NCBI GenBank assembly: GCA_015039465.1
Contig: MU130477.1
Span: 492,619 to 556,618 of the forward strand
DNA: 64,000 nucleotides
Direction: 5' to 3'
Origin: Phlegmacium glaucopus
Taxonomy: Eukaryota; Basidiomycota; Agaricomycetes; Agaricales; Cortinariaceae
Shown: one piece after another, positions 11,363-23,279 of the stretch
How positions within the stretch are numbered: position 1 is the stretch's first letter
Layout of the letters: the number at the start of each line of letters is the position of its first letter
Translations under genes and position numbers: made by a program
The notes under the pieces: model-generated
What the model saw: the letters and a program-made list of their open reading frames with translations, nothing else
Told to the model about the DNA's origin: nothing
Database searches by the model: none

Positions 11363-14305
11363 TCAACAGTCACTGTCTGCAATCACCCGACGGGCCTCCT
11401 TATTGATGCACAACAGTGCATGGTGGATATCACTTGAGCCTCGCAAACTGTTTTTCCATTTACTTGCAGGTAAAGGCCCTCGTTCTATCCCATCGGCATT
11501 GCTAGATCCCTCTTCCATTTGGCGCCTATGCCATACTAAGAATTTGGTCTCTTCTACCTCCGTCCATCGCCCTGGATTCCTGCCAGACTGCTCGAATTTG
11601 ATAGTTGGGGGATACCAAGATAAAGAAGCCTGTTGACCTGGGATATCTTCAAATAAAGAACGTCAGGATAATTAACCAAAAATGTTGCAATAAAATACGT
11701 ACTTGTTGATGCGCTATACATCCCACAGAGAAGATTCAATTCAATATCCGTGAGCTTGTCATCAATAAATTCTTCCCCAGTTTCCAGCAGTTTAACCACA
11801 AGCATCTCTTCAGGGTCTGTTGACCATCCAGAAGGGCCAGAGATTACAGACAAAAAAGATACCTCACTGATTGCCACACGCCAAGGGTAATACCCTCTCA
11901 ACAAGGCTGTGCGACCACGTGCCTGCTTGATGATGACATGGCATTGCTGTCGAAAAGCTTTGTAGTCTTTCCAAGTGAAGACGTAGTTGGCGGAGCGGAA
12001 GGGTATTATAAGGGGGGGATGCGTAGAGATGGGAGACCGGCTCAAAGTAGTTGACAATTGCAGAGTGTGAAACGGGATGCCATTCTCCAGTAAATAGTAT
12101 GCCAGACCAGATTCATCGAGTTGCGAGTCCAATCGACATACTAGGAGTGCATGTGCTGGCATCTTAACTGTCAATTTCCATTGCACAGTGCTATAGGTTT
12201 TGAAATCAAACATAAAAAGATCCTGACTGACACAGCGTACAGCCTTCAGACGTGTGGAAAAAAATATGGATTGGCGGTTTTCCCTGCTAAGATCCCACTC
12301 ATCTGCCAATATAGATGTTCCTTTGGTATGTAGACGATCAACAAAGGCAGCAGCAGCAGAAATTTGAGCAGTTTCAAATGCTGCCATGGGTAGACCCCCC
12401 CAACCAATCACAAGGAATCACACAAACCTGCGTCTCTCAATGTCTGTCTTGAGAACAGGGTTGTCAAATGTTAAGCAAGGGATAACAGGCATATATCCAA
12501 AGTACAGGTAAAGGATACGATGAACCTCCGCAATGAAGTTATCTGACGAACGTGGATTTGGAGCAAGCGGCAGATTCCAGCTATTGTCAATCTCAACCTC
12601 TGGTGAAGGCATTCTAGCAGGTAGAATCCTGTCATCCTCCACCTAGTTGATGCTCACATCGTCACCATCCCAAGATAGACAATCGTCAATGTAATCATCA
12701 ACGGGTTCTCCAGGCACGCCTGAGTTGTACTCTTTGCAGGAGTCGTACTCATTCTCAATTGGATCATAGTAGATCTGGCACGCTCGATAACTACCAAGGA
12801 TGTCCTCATGCATTTTCTTGGGTACAACCTCCCAACACAAGTTGCCATTGTCATCTGCTGTCCATTCAAACACCTTTGCACTAACCTTTGGGGGATTACA
12901 CAGGCATGCCAGTTGTACCTGCTGCTCCTGAGGCATTTCCTTTTTGACCCACTCCTCATAGTGTTCCTTGCGTCGCAATATAAATTCTGCCCAAGTAATA
13001 GGGTTAGGCTGACTAGATGAGCCTGCAAGGGGTAGAACAGAGGGTGTGATGGGTGTTGTGGGTGGGAGAGTTGAAGTTGAGGGACGAGGGGACTTTGTTA
13101 AAAATGATGCGCCTTCTTGTAGTTGGTATGGGAGAGGAGCGAGATGCGCATACTTTGAGTTTTTGGCCATATTGGCACTCCAGGGATACCACACTGGGAC
13201 ATGGAACTGATAAAAAATTTCAGGAAGTGGTTGAGTTGAATTGAAGACCTCCAGTTCAAGGAATACCCCTGCACGGGGGGTATAAGGAGAAAATGAACAG
13301 ACTGTCGAGGCTAGAAGAGCCTCAAGCCACTAGGGATCAAAATGTTGCAGTAAAATGTTATACCAAGAAGCCTTGGTGGAAGGGACTGATGAATAGATCT
13401 CTTCTGCTCCAGCGATAGCATAAGACAGAAGTGCCATCCACACCACAAACCAATCCCTGCCTCTACGTAACGCCATGTGGAGCGCTCCGGACTTTTTGTG
13501 GCCTTTGGAAAAGCCAAAATGTGATGGATTGAGCGGATATACAAAAGGGAGTAGAAAGTGGCGACGAATGAGATATACAGCATCGGACATATCTTGGTCT
13601 ACTCGTAGCCATTTACTTGATAGGCTGAATGGCATGAGGTATTCGCCAAGTCCTTCGTCGAAGACGCGATGATGATTGCCAGGCATGAATAATTTCTCAA
13701 ATATTGGACCACTAAATGAGGGCTTGAGGGGGAAAAAGGCGATCCAACCGAAAGCCAATGTCCACCAACAAGGGTTGGCATATTTTGCAATATCTAGTTC
13801 AAAATAGTTGGGACGCCTATTGGGTCGATGGGTGGGAAGAAACAGGTTAGGTTTGCCACCTCTCTCATCTCAAATAGGGGGCGGGTGTTTGACTGTACGA
13901 TTGCAATTTGGAGAGAAAAATACACGGCCATTGAGGACCTGAACGCGTCCATTTGTTTTATCCATGATTTTAAATTATCCAAAGTACCGAGAGATTGAGG
14001 AACGCAGACTTAAGGACAGATGGTTAGTAATATGCCACTGAAATAAGTATGAAACATACAATGTAAGGTTCAAAATAGCTTTGTAGCCAACGGAAAAGCT
14101 GAGATCTTGGTATAAAACACCAGAAAATCTCAACAGTTGTGGAATAGAGAGATTGAGGAACGCAGACTTAAGGACAGATGGTTAGCAATATGCCACTGAA
14201 ATAAGTATGAAATGTACAATGTAAGGTTCAAAATAGATTTGTAGCCAACAGAAAAGCTGAGATCTCGGTATAAAACGCCAGAAAATCTCAACAGTTGTGG
14301 AATAT
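11363..14305 (-). pseudogene. Large conserved Agaricomycete protein, decayed
   Basis: One long reading on the minus strand covers an N-terminal exon in the duplicated 14.0-14.3 kb unit (FRWLQSYFEP), then LKSWIKQMDAF, PNYFELDIAKYANPCWW, SDAVYLIRRHFLLPFVYPL, the hydrophobic FVVWMALLSYAIAGAE, FHVPVWYPWSANMA, and a C-terminal part with an intron (donor GTACGT) into ASLSWYPPTIKFEQSG and INKEARRVIADSDC, ending at 11363. I recognise it as a large, widely expanded Agaricomycete family of unknown function. It is broken by a GA-dinucleotide slip near 13870 and in-frame stops at 13330 (TAG), 12643 (TAG) and 12418 (TGA). Each stop is one C-to-T step from Gln or Arg. Confidence 0.65.
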
Positions 14306-14306
14306 G
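13991..14306 (+). repeat. Tandem duplication, 158 bp x2
   Basis: 13991-14148 is repeated at 14149-14306 with a few substitutions. The unit contains the N-terminal exon and following intron of the large decayed gene on the opposite strand. Two further partial motifs of the form 'gtataaaacacca' follow at about 14435 and 14520. Confidence 0.9.
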
Positions 14307-15099
14307 GGACTTCTAGGATGGTTGCAAATAGTTGTATGATATAAGGTATGAGGAATTTGAGAGTTGACGAGTGTTGAGTTCAGAGAGAGGGAGAAAGATG
14401 GTCTACAACCACCAAACAAAGGAGTTGTGGAAACCTGGGTATAAAACACCAGATTTAAACAACAGTTTGTGGGTGGAGCGAGAAGGAAACTATCGAGGTG
14501 AGGTTTAGAGCCATCGAAATCTGGGTATAAAACACCAAATTTCTAAGGCCTGTAGTCAAAGATGATGGAGGGAGGTGGGAGTGGGACTTATGATCCGAAG
14601 TCGTGATTGTTGATTTTCTAAATAAAGTTCAAACTGAGCTCTTAATCTAAATTCTCACGCTTATCTCACAAACTTATACACACACAACAAAGGTGAACGT
14701 TGAACTTGAACGTTCAACAACTCGTTATCTGGTGTTATATACCCAGATGATGAGTTGTTTAAGCATCTCTGGTCTGGTCTGGTCTGGTCTCGTGGACACA
14801 AGCGTTCGACTTGAACCACTTGTTGTCTGGTGTTATATACCCAGATTACAAGTCGGTTAACTGGCTCTGGCCTGTCATGAATCTCCTGAGTTGTCTTCAC
14901 TGCTACCTCTGACTACTGGCCTCCCCATCATCTTTGCTGCTACCTCTGACTACTGGCCTCCCCATCATCTTGACCATTCAACCACTCGACCCCTTACCCC
15001 CATCATCTTGACCATTCAACCACTTACCCCCATCATCTTAACTCAATCAACTCAATCCCAAGTCCCAGTACTTTACAGTGCCCCACGCTTCCGAACAGA

Positions 15100-15415
15100 A
15101 TCCGAGTGGAGTCCGAGCATTCCGACTGGATTCCCAGTGGACTCCGAGTGGAGTCTGAGTGGAATCATGGATTCCGAATGGAGTCCACTCAGACTCCACT
15201 CAGACTCTGCTTGGAGTCCAAGTCACTAAGTAGATTCCAAACAGAGTCCGAGTGGAGTCCGAGTGGAGTCCGAACAGAGTCCAAGTAGAGTCCAAGTAGA
15301 GTCTGAGTGGATTCCAAATAGAGTCTGAGTGGACTCTTAGTGGATTCCGAGTGGATTCCGAGTGGATTCCAAATGGAGTCTGAGTGGACTCTGAGTGGAT
15401 TCCCAGTGGATTCCA
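15100..15415 (+). repeat. Minisatellite, ~12 bp unit (left arm)
   Basis: Repeats of the form 'gagtggagtccg' and 'gagtggattcca', mirrored as reverse complement by 16440-16860 in the right arm. All frames read as repetitive low-complexity peptides; I do not count them as coding. Confidence 0.9.
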
Positions 15416-15474
15416 AGTGTTTCCAATTGCCAACTTCCTAATCAAGTAATTAATCACCTGACTTGTAGCATATG

Positions 15475-15570
15475 ACAAATAAAAGAATACCAGTAAGGAG
15501 GATTGAACCAAAGACCTTGAGAAAGGTCATGTGACATAATTCCCACACTGCATCAGTGATCTACCAACTG
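15475..15570 (-). other. tRNA-like segment (SINE-like), left arm
   Basis: On the minus strand it has an A-box-like TGGTGCAGTTGGTAGATCA, a possible variable arm GACCTTTCTCAAGGTC (6-bp stem) and a B-box-like GGTTCAATCC. The T-stem does not pair properly, so it is not an intact tRNA. Best read as a tRNA-derived repeat, carried again in the right arm. Confidence 0.4.
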
Positions 15571-16279
15571 CACCATCATTGCTTGTATATATATAAAAAC
15601 TAATGGTTATATACCCTTCCCACCTGACTAAATAATATATTCTGGCACTTGCTAAGGGGCTACTACCATGTATTATATACCAAAATGTTCATAAAAATGA
15701 GGGGAATCCATTGGTAATAAAATCATGATGTGATACGCACTTTGATATGCAGTTATATGTGGAATACTGCAGAATATACAGTAAAATAATGCGCTCTATG
15801 CTTATAAATGAGCCTAACATGACGCACCATATACCGATAGAATCGTGCTAATAACAGCTTTCAGAATATATATAAATAATGTGCATGCGCCATGTCTGGT
15901 GCGTGCTTTTACACATTTTACATGTTTTAATATTAAAAAAGGGCTTATATTCCCACGCTCATAGTATGGTTAGATTCCCTAGCAGTGTAGCTATCTATCG
16001 GTATAAGGTGCGTCATGTTAGGCTCATTTATAAGCATAGAGCGCATTATTTTACTGTATATTCTGCAGTATTTCACATATAACTGCATATCAAAGTGCGT
16101 ATCACATCACGATTTTATTACCAATGGATTCCCCTCATTTTTATGAACATTTTGGTATATAATACATGGTAGTAGCCCCTCAGCAAGTGCCAGAATATAT
16201 TATTTAGTCAAGGTGGGCCAGAATATATTATTTAGTCAGGTGGGAAGGGTATATATAACCATTAGTTTTTATATATATA

Positions 16280-16378
16280 CAAGCAATGATGGTGCAGTTG
16301 GTAGATCACTGATGCAGTGTGGGAATTATGTCACATGACCTTTCTCAAGGTCTTTGGTTCAATCCTCCTTACTGGTAT
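16280..16378 (+). other. tRNA-like segment (SINE-like), right arm
   Basis: Reverse-complement partner of the left-arm copy, with the same A-box-like, long-variable-arm-like and B-box-like motifs reading on the plus strand. Confidence 0.4.
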
Positions 16379-16439
16379 TCTTTTATTTGTCATATGCTAC
16401 AAGTCAGGTGATTAATTACTTGATTAGGAAGTTGGCAAT

Positions 16440-16860
16440 TGGAAACACTTGGAAACACTTGGAATTCCAAATGGATTCCAAATAGATTCCGAGTGGATTC
16501 CGAGTGGAGAACAAATGGAATTCCAACTGGGAATCCACTCAGAGTCACACTCAGACTCCAAGTGGAATCTCACTCGGAATACACTCCGACCAAACTCACA
16601 AAATTGAGGGGGTTACACTGCCAGAAAATATTTGGAATCCACTCAGACTCCGACTTGGACTCTACTCGGACTATGCTCGGAATCAACTCGGACTCCACTC
16701 GGACTCCGATTGGAATCTACTTAGTGACTTGGACTCCAAGCAGAGTCTGAGTGGAGTCCGAGTGGACTCCATTCGGAATCCATGATTCCACTCGGACTCC
16801 ACTCGGACTCCACTGGGAATCCAGTCGGAATGCTCGGACTCCACTCGGATTCTGTTCGGA
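16440..16860 (-). repeat. Minisatellite, ~12 bp unit (right arm)
   Basis: Reverse-complement counterpart of the left-arm array ('cactcggactcc' units), longer by some units and with an unrelated insertion around 16590-16640. Confidence 0.9.
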
Positions 16861-17419
16861 AGCGTGGGGCACTGTAAAGTACTGGGATAGTTTTCCCCAA
16901 TTCATTCTTAGGATTGATTGAGTTAAGATGATGGGGGTAAGTGGTTGAATGGTCAAGATGATGGGGGTAAGTGGTCGAGTGGTTGAATGGTCAAGATGAT
17001 GGGGAGGCCAGTAGTCAGAGGTAGCAGCAAAGATGATGGGGAGGCCAGTAGTCAGAGGTAGCAGTGAAGACAACTCAGGAGATTCATGACAGGCCAGAGC
17101 CAGTTAACCGACTTGTAATCTGGGTATATAACACCAGACAACAAGTGGTTCAAGTCGAACGCTTGTGTCCACGAGACCAGACCAGACCAGACCAGAGATG
17201 CTTAAACAACTCATCATCTGGGTATATAACACCAGATAACGAGTTGTTGAACGTTCAAGTTCAACGTTCACCTTTGTTGTGTGTGTATAAGTTTGTGAGA
17301 TAAGCGTGAGAATTTAGATTAAGAGCTCAGTTTGAACTTTATTTAGAAAATCAACAATCATGACTTCGGATCATAAGTCCCACTCCCACCTCCCTCCATC
17401 ATCTTTGACTACAGGCCTT

Positions 17420-17446
17420 AAAAAAAAAAAAAAAAAAAAAAAAAAA
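17420..17446 (+). repeat. A-run, 27 nt, at a junction
   Basis: Uninterrupted A27 exactly where similarity of the right foldback arm to the left arm stops ('acaggcctta' continues as 'gaaattt' in the reverse complement of the left arm). The complement-only block begins right after it. Confidence 0.95.
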
Positions 17447-18350
17447 GTACCCTCCATCCTCACCTTCTCACCAGCTATTCCTACTCCTTCGGTCATCTGT
17501 TCCCATCTCACTCTTTGGACCTCTATACTTCTTGTGCTCGGTGAATTTGTTGATCATTAGACCCATATTTTGTGTCCTTCTGTTTCATAGCTCCACTCCA
17601 AATCTCGGCAGCTTTAGACCCATATTTTGTGGTTTAAAGATTCCGGACATCAGCTTCTACTACCTCCCTCCACCCTCACCCTGAATACTAGGCTTCAGCA
17701 CTAACAACTAAAAGATTTATTTCAAGTTTGACTCGAGAATTAGATTTAAGAGTGCGAATAGAGTGTTTGAACATGTGTGTGTTGTTTCCACTTGCAACTT
17801 GAACTTGCAAGTTGTTGAGCAATAGACCACAATATATGGGTCTACTACTCAACAAATTCGCAGAGACCAGACCAGACCAGACCAGAGTACCTGTGTTCGC
17901 AAGCTGAACTTGGTGAACAGCAGACCACAATATATGGGTCTAATGTTCAGCCAATTGACCGAGACCGGAAAGTACTTAGAGGACTCAACAGAAGCGACGA
18001 TGGAGACTGATGACCGGAGGGGTAGTAGAACTGGTAAACTGGTGAATGGGGGTAGTAGAATTGAGTTAGTTGAGTTAGGGCTCAGGTTGGAAGCAGACCA
18101 CAATATATGGGTCTAATGTCCAACCAATTGACCGAGACCGGAGAGTACTTAGAGGACTCAGCAGAAGCGGCGATGGAAACTGGTGAGCTGGTGAATGGGG
18201 GTAGTTAGTTGAGTTAGGGTTCAGGTTGGAACAGCAGGCCACAAAATATGGGTCTAATGTTCAACCAATTCGCCGAGACCTGAGAGTACTCAGAGGACTC
18301 AGTAGAGATGACGATGGGAACTGATGACCGGAGGGGTAGTAGAGCTGGTG
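17447..18350. repeat. Non-reversed complement of the foldback's left end, with internal tandem repeats
   Basis: Complementing this stretch base by base without reversing gives sequence that aligns to roughly 14340-15060, strongly from about 17585 on. For example 'agaccacaatatatgggtct' here is the direct complement of 'tctggtgttatatacccaga' there. It contains about three tandem units (starting near 17920, 18091 and 18234). It should not be read for genes as written. Confidence 0.85.
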
Positions 18351-21298
18351 AGCTGGTGAATGGGGGTACTAGAATGAGTTAGTGGAGTTAGGGTTCAGAT
18401 TGGTAACAGGAGTAAAGCATTGGACCGGAAGTTACGATTGAATACTTTCGGGGCCGGTAACTAACGTTTACTGTAGCGGAATGAGTCTGTGCTTCATGTA
18501 TTGAAGAAAACAGAAAAAGCGAGCTTTAAGGTTAGAAGTAGTCTGCTACTACTGTAACTCTTCCTGTGTCAGCCTTCGAAGACAAAGCAGACCTAACACC
18601 TACAGACAGGTTCATTCAAAAGAACAAGCGAGTATAAAGGTAAGTTTTGATTCATTACGTAAACATCTGAGGAGTTGCAAATTGCAGGTAGCTTCTTTGG
18701 TTAGGTGGGTCAAGGATCGAGAGGTGGAGAGGATTGGCCCCGTGGATGAGAGGCTAAATATTTGAGAGTGGAGATGGAGGTGAAGACGACGGTAGCCGTC
18801 AAAACTTCACCCACCCGCATTGGGTCGTCGGCACTTTTCCCGAGTACAAGCAGGTGAAAGGTTCATTAATGAAGTTGAGGTAATAGCTACTACCCGTTCC
18901 AGAAGACATCTTCTGAGCGACAAACTCTTTTGTTGATGGCAAGGAGGTACAGTAGACTGACAGAAACTACTACTAATAAGGGTAGGAGACGTTCCACCTA
19001 GTGAAGGAGGGTTAGTTAAGGCTGGAGGTATGTAGGAGTCATAGTTCTCGTAAGTATCTTACTTTCTAATACTATGTTACTAGTTACAATCATAAAGGTG
19101 GGAAAAAACAGATAGAGCTTTAAATGTTTTATATGTAATGTCTACGACCCTCCTCCTGTGGAAGTAGCAGTAAGGTAACCTAGAGAGTAGCGTAGCTCCG
19201 TGAGACGGTACGTCCCTTGAGTCTACATGTTCCGGTCCTGTGGATGCTTAGCGATTTGCAGTAGGATAGTTAAACCACCACTTAACTACTAGTTTCGAGT
19301 TGTTTCAGAAAACCTTGCTGTATCGACCCTCCTAACTGTTTATATCCTCAGCATAATTATTTGAGTAGCTAGGAATAGATATAGGAGGTGTTAGCAACAA
19401 TTAAGTATGGTGGATTAGTTTGGAGCGTAGGTACGGAAGACAGGTAACAGGGGCTACGCGTTTCTTCAAGTTCCTAGTCTGGTCAGAAGAAGTTGTATAC
19501 TTGGTCGGTAGAAGGAGGACGAATTGCGTGAAGCTTCTCGCATAGTTGTAGAAGTTACGAGAAGTTAGCCCAGGTTGTTGTAGACTCTCACTACTATACC
19601 CAGTTCTTTCAAAACTTGGTGGGCTAAAATACCTATGTTACCTTCTAAGAGACGCTTGAAGGGGAGTAAGGGGTAATAGGGGAGGTTGCCGGCGTAGAGT
19701 TTTGGGACTTCTGCCCCATTTAGGTAAGTCGTAGTCCTTCGTGGGATGTAGACCGTCAGATAAACCTGCACCGCTCTGCAAGTACCTAGTTAAACTGTTC
19801 CTATGTAAATGTCTTTGCTCCTTCCTCGTGGATATGATAGGAAACGTAGCCCCCTCTTTACCCTCGATCGAAAAAGAGGAAGTAAGACGGATTCGTACCG
19901 ACAGTATCTGGTAAAGATTTGAGTTTGACCACTCGTCTAGATTAAGACTGTTTACAGGCTCGTCTTAGACTGGAAAGACTTGTCTTTGGCTGTCTTAAAG
20001 ACTCAGTCTGTTCCAATCCTTTAGTTACGAACTAGGAATGGTATCTAATGATTTTATTAATACTTGTTGTCCTTAACCTGAAAGGAAGCCGTGTCGTTTT
20101 TCTGGATTCTTTAACACGGTTTTATGGATGGTTTACCTGGCAATACCTTTTCATTCGATACCTGTTGTTGGAAGGGTTGGTTTTTTTTCAATAAAGAGAT
20201 GATGGCTCTAGGGTATCTGACGGAAGTCAGTTAGGATGTGTTGGGTGATCAGTTTCTGGTGTAGGTTAGGGTGGGTAGAGTCGATTTGGCTAGTCGTCTC
20301 CGGGGTTGCGCTCGGGTGTGTGTTGCGTGGAGTCGGTTATTACGAAGGCTTTTGGTCCATGTGGTAGGGATGGTTAGCGTCACCGGAGGTTGCACCAAGC
20401 CGGGGAAGCTTCGCGTTCTCTAGCTTACGCCTACTTGTCTGTGCATTCGCGGAGTTTCTGCGTTCGCTACAGCTCTACCCACTCCTGCTTCCCCCCGTCT
20501 TCTGGTTTCCACCCTCTCTACCCTTTTTCCGGTTCCCCGACTTTTTTTTCTTTCCCTAGTCCAAGCATACTTGTAGGGTTATAGAAGCCAAGCATGATTG
20601 CTTAAACTGTCCTTTTGCTCGCGCCTGTTTCGTGCTCTTCTCCGTCACCGGTTCCTCCGGTGATTTTATATATTCATTCATTCATAGATGTAAAATGCCG
20701 ATAGATTGTGTAGTGTGTCCTTTTGGCTCGCGCACGAGCGCTCGTCACCCGTGTTTTAACGGGGTGGTGGGGCAAGAGCGTGACGGTGCAGTGGGTACGG
20801 TCCGTGGTGACGGTCCGTGTCGGCAGTGGTTGCGGCGAGCCTAGACGTTCTTCTATGGTCGTCGTCGTCGTTGCTACGGTGGTCGTGACTCCTGCTGTGG
20901 CCGTCACTGCTGTGGCCGTCACTTCTGCTTTGGCCGGCGTACAGGTGGTCGTCCAGGTGGTCGTCCTTGTCACCGGTGCTGTTGCTGTTGCTACTGCTGT
21001 CGTCGTCGTCGTCGTTGCTGTAGCTGTAACTGTCGGCAGGGTGGGGAGCTGGATGGGGAGCGTTTTGGCACGGGTATCGTCGTTGGTGCTGGCATCGTCG
21101 ATCGTGGGGCCATCGTCGGTGGTGCAGGCATGGTCGGTGGTGTAGGCATAGTCGATGGTGCAGGCATGGTCGGTGTTACAGGCATGGTCGACGGTGTAGG
21201 CATGGTCGACGGTGTAGGCATGGTCGACGGTGTAGGTGTGGTCGACCATGCAGACATCGACGGTGCAGATATCGTCGGTGGTGCAGGCATGGTCGGTG
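18351..21298. other. Non-reversed complement of 21299-24238
   Basis: Position for position, in the same direction, each base is the Watson-Crick complement of the downstream segment at an offset of about 2946. Spot checks at 18355, 18595, 18775, 19075, 19314, 19432, 19615, 20101, 20461 and 20701 all match over 40-60 bases, several without a mismatch. The block ends exactly where its partner reaches the A-run at 24238 and abuts the partner's start. ORFs inside it as written (for example 20674-21249 on the minus strand) are by-products of complementing repeats. Most likely a record or assembly error. Confidence 0.95.
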
Positions 21299-23279
21299 GA
21301 CCACTTACCCCCATGATCTTACTCAATCACCTCAATCCCAAGTCTAACCATTGTCCTCATTTCGTAACCTGGCCTTCAATGCTAACTTATGAAAGCCCCG
21401 GCCATTGATTGCAAATGACATTGCCTTACTCAGACACGAAGTACATAACTTCTTTTGTCTTTTTCACTCAAAATTCCAATCTTCATCAGACGATGATGAC
21501 ATTGAGAAGGACACAGTCGGAAGCTTCTGTTTCATCTGGATTGTGGATGTCTGTCCAAGTAAGTTTTCTTGTTCGCTCATATTTCCATTCAAAACTAAGT
21601 AATGCATTTGTAGACTCCTCAACATTTAACGTCCATCGAAGAAACCAATCCACCCAGTTCCTAGCTCTCCACCTCTCCTAACCGGGGCACCTACGCTCCG
21701 ATTTATAAACTCTCACCTCTACCTCCACTTCTGCTGCCATCGGCAGTTTTGAAGTGGGTGGGCATAACCCAGCAGCCATGAAAAGGGCTCATGTTCATCC
21801 ACTTTCCAAGTAATTACTTCAACTCCATTATCGATGATGGGCAAGGTCTTCTGTAGAAGACTCGCTGTTTGAGAAAACAACTACCGTTCCTCCATGTCAT
21901 CTGACTGTCTTTGATGATGATTATTCCCATCCTCTGCAAGGTGGATCACTTCCTCCCAATCAATTCCGACCTCCATACATCCTCAGTATCAAGAGCATTC
22001 ATAGAATGAAAGATTATGATACAATGATCAATGTTAGTATTTCCACCCTTTTTTGTCTATCTCGAAATTTACAAAATATACATTACAGATGCTGGGAGGA
22101 GGACACCTTCATCGTCATTCCATTGGATCTCTCATCGCATCGAGGCACTCTGCCATGCAGGGAACTCAGATGTACAAGGCCAGGACACCTATGAATCACT
22201 AAATGTCATCCTATCAATTTGGTGGTGAATTGATGATCAAAGCTCAACAAAGTCTTTTGGAACGACATAGCTGGGAGGATTGACAAATATAGGAGTCGTA
22301 TTAATAAACTCATCGATCCTTATCTATATCCTCCACAATCATTGTTAATTCATACCACCTAATCAAACCTTGCATCCATGCCTTCTGTCCATTGTCCCCG
22401 ATGCGCAAAGAAGTTCAAGGATCAGACCAGTCTTCTTCAACATATGAACCAGCCATCTTCCTCCTGCTTAACGCACTTCGAAGAGCGCATCAACATCTTC
22501 AATGCTCTTCAATCGGGTCCAACAACATCTGAGAGTGATGATATGGGTCAAGAAAGTTTTGAACCACCCGATTTTATGGATACAATGGAAGATTCTCTGC
22601 GAACTTCCCCTCATTCCCCATTATCCCCTCCAACGGCCGCATCTCAAAACCCTGAAGACGGGGTAAATCCATTCAGCATCAGGAAGCACCCTACATCTGG
22701 CAGTCTATTTGACGTGGCGAGACGTTCATGGATCAATTTGACAAGGATACATTTACAGAAACGAGGAAGAGCACTATACTATCCATCGCAAATGGGAGTA
22801 ATGGAGCCAATATTTCTACTTCATTCTGACTAAGCATGGCTGACATAGACCATTTCTAAACTCACTGCTGAGCAGATCTAATTCTGGCAAATGTCCGAGC
22901 AGAACCTTACCATTTCTGAACAGAAACCGACAGAATTTCTGAGTCAGACAAGGTTAGGAAATCAATGCTTGATCCTTACCATAGCTTTCTAAAATAATTA
23001 TGAACCAAAAGGAATTGGACTTTCCTTCGGCACAGCAAAAAGACCTAAGAAATGTGCCAAAATACCTACCAAATGGACCGTTATGGAAAAGTAAGCTATG
23101 GACAACAACCTTCCCAACCAAAAAAAAGTTATTTCTCTACTACCGAGATCCCATAGACTGCCTTCAGTCAATCCTACACAACCCACTAGTCAAAGACCAC
23201 ATCCAATCCCACCCATCTCAGCTAAACCGATCAGCAGAGGCCCCAACGCGAGCCCACACACAACGCACCTCAGCCAATA

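Larger units (their letters stand above)
14543..17420. mobile_element. Foldback (giant inverted repeat)
   Basis: 14543-15838 and 15993-17420 are true reverse complements over about 1.3-1.4 kb, separated by a ~150 bp loop. The right arm has a short extra duplication ('ccagaatatattattta' occurs twice near 16200). Arms include a 'tctggtctggtctgg' run, a 'ggtgttatatacccag' motif, a tRNA-like segment and a ~12-bp minisatellite. The arms are similar enough that a transcript would fold into long dsRNA. It may be a foldback transposon or an inverted duplication. The abnormal sequence next door means the arrangement itself needs confirming from reads. Confidence 0.75.

Noticed and set aside
20674..21249. 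Long repetitive ORF on the minus strand (HAYTVD-type repeats) and overlapping plus-strand ORFs at 20723-21145
   Set aside because: They are by-products of complementing, without reversal, the Ser/Thr-rich coding repeats at 23.6-24.2 kb; not genes.
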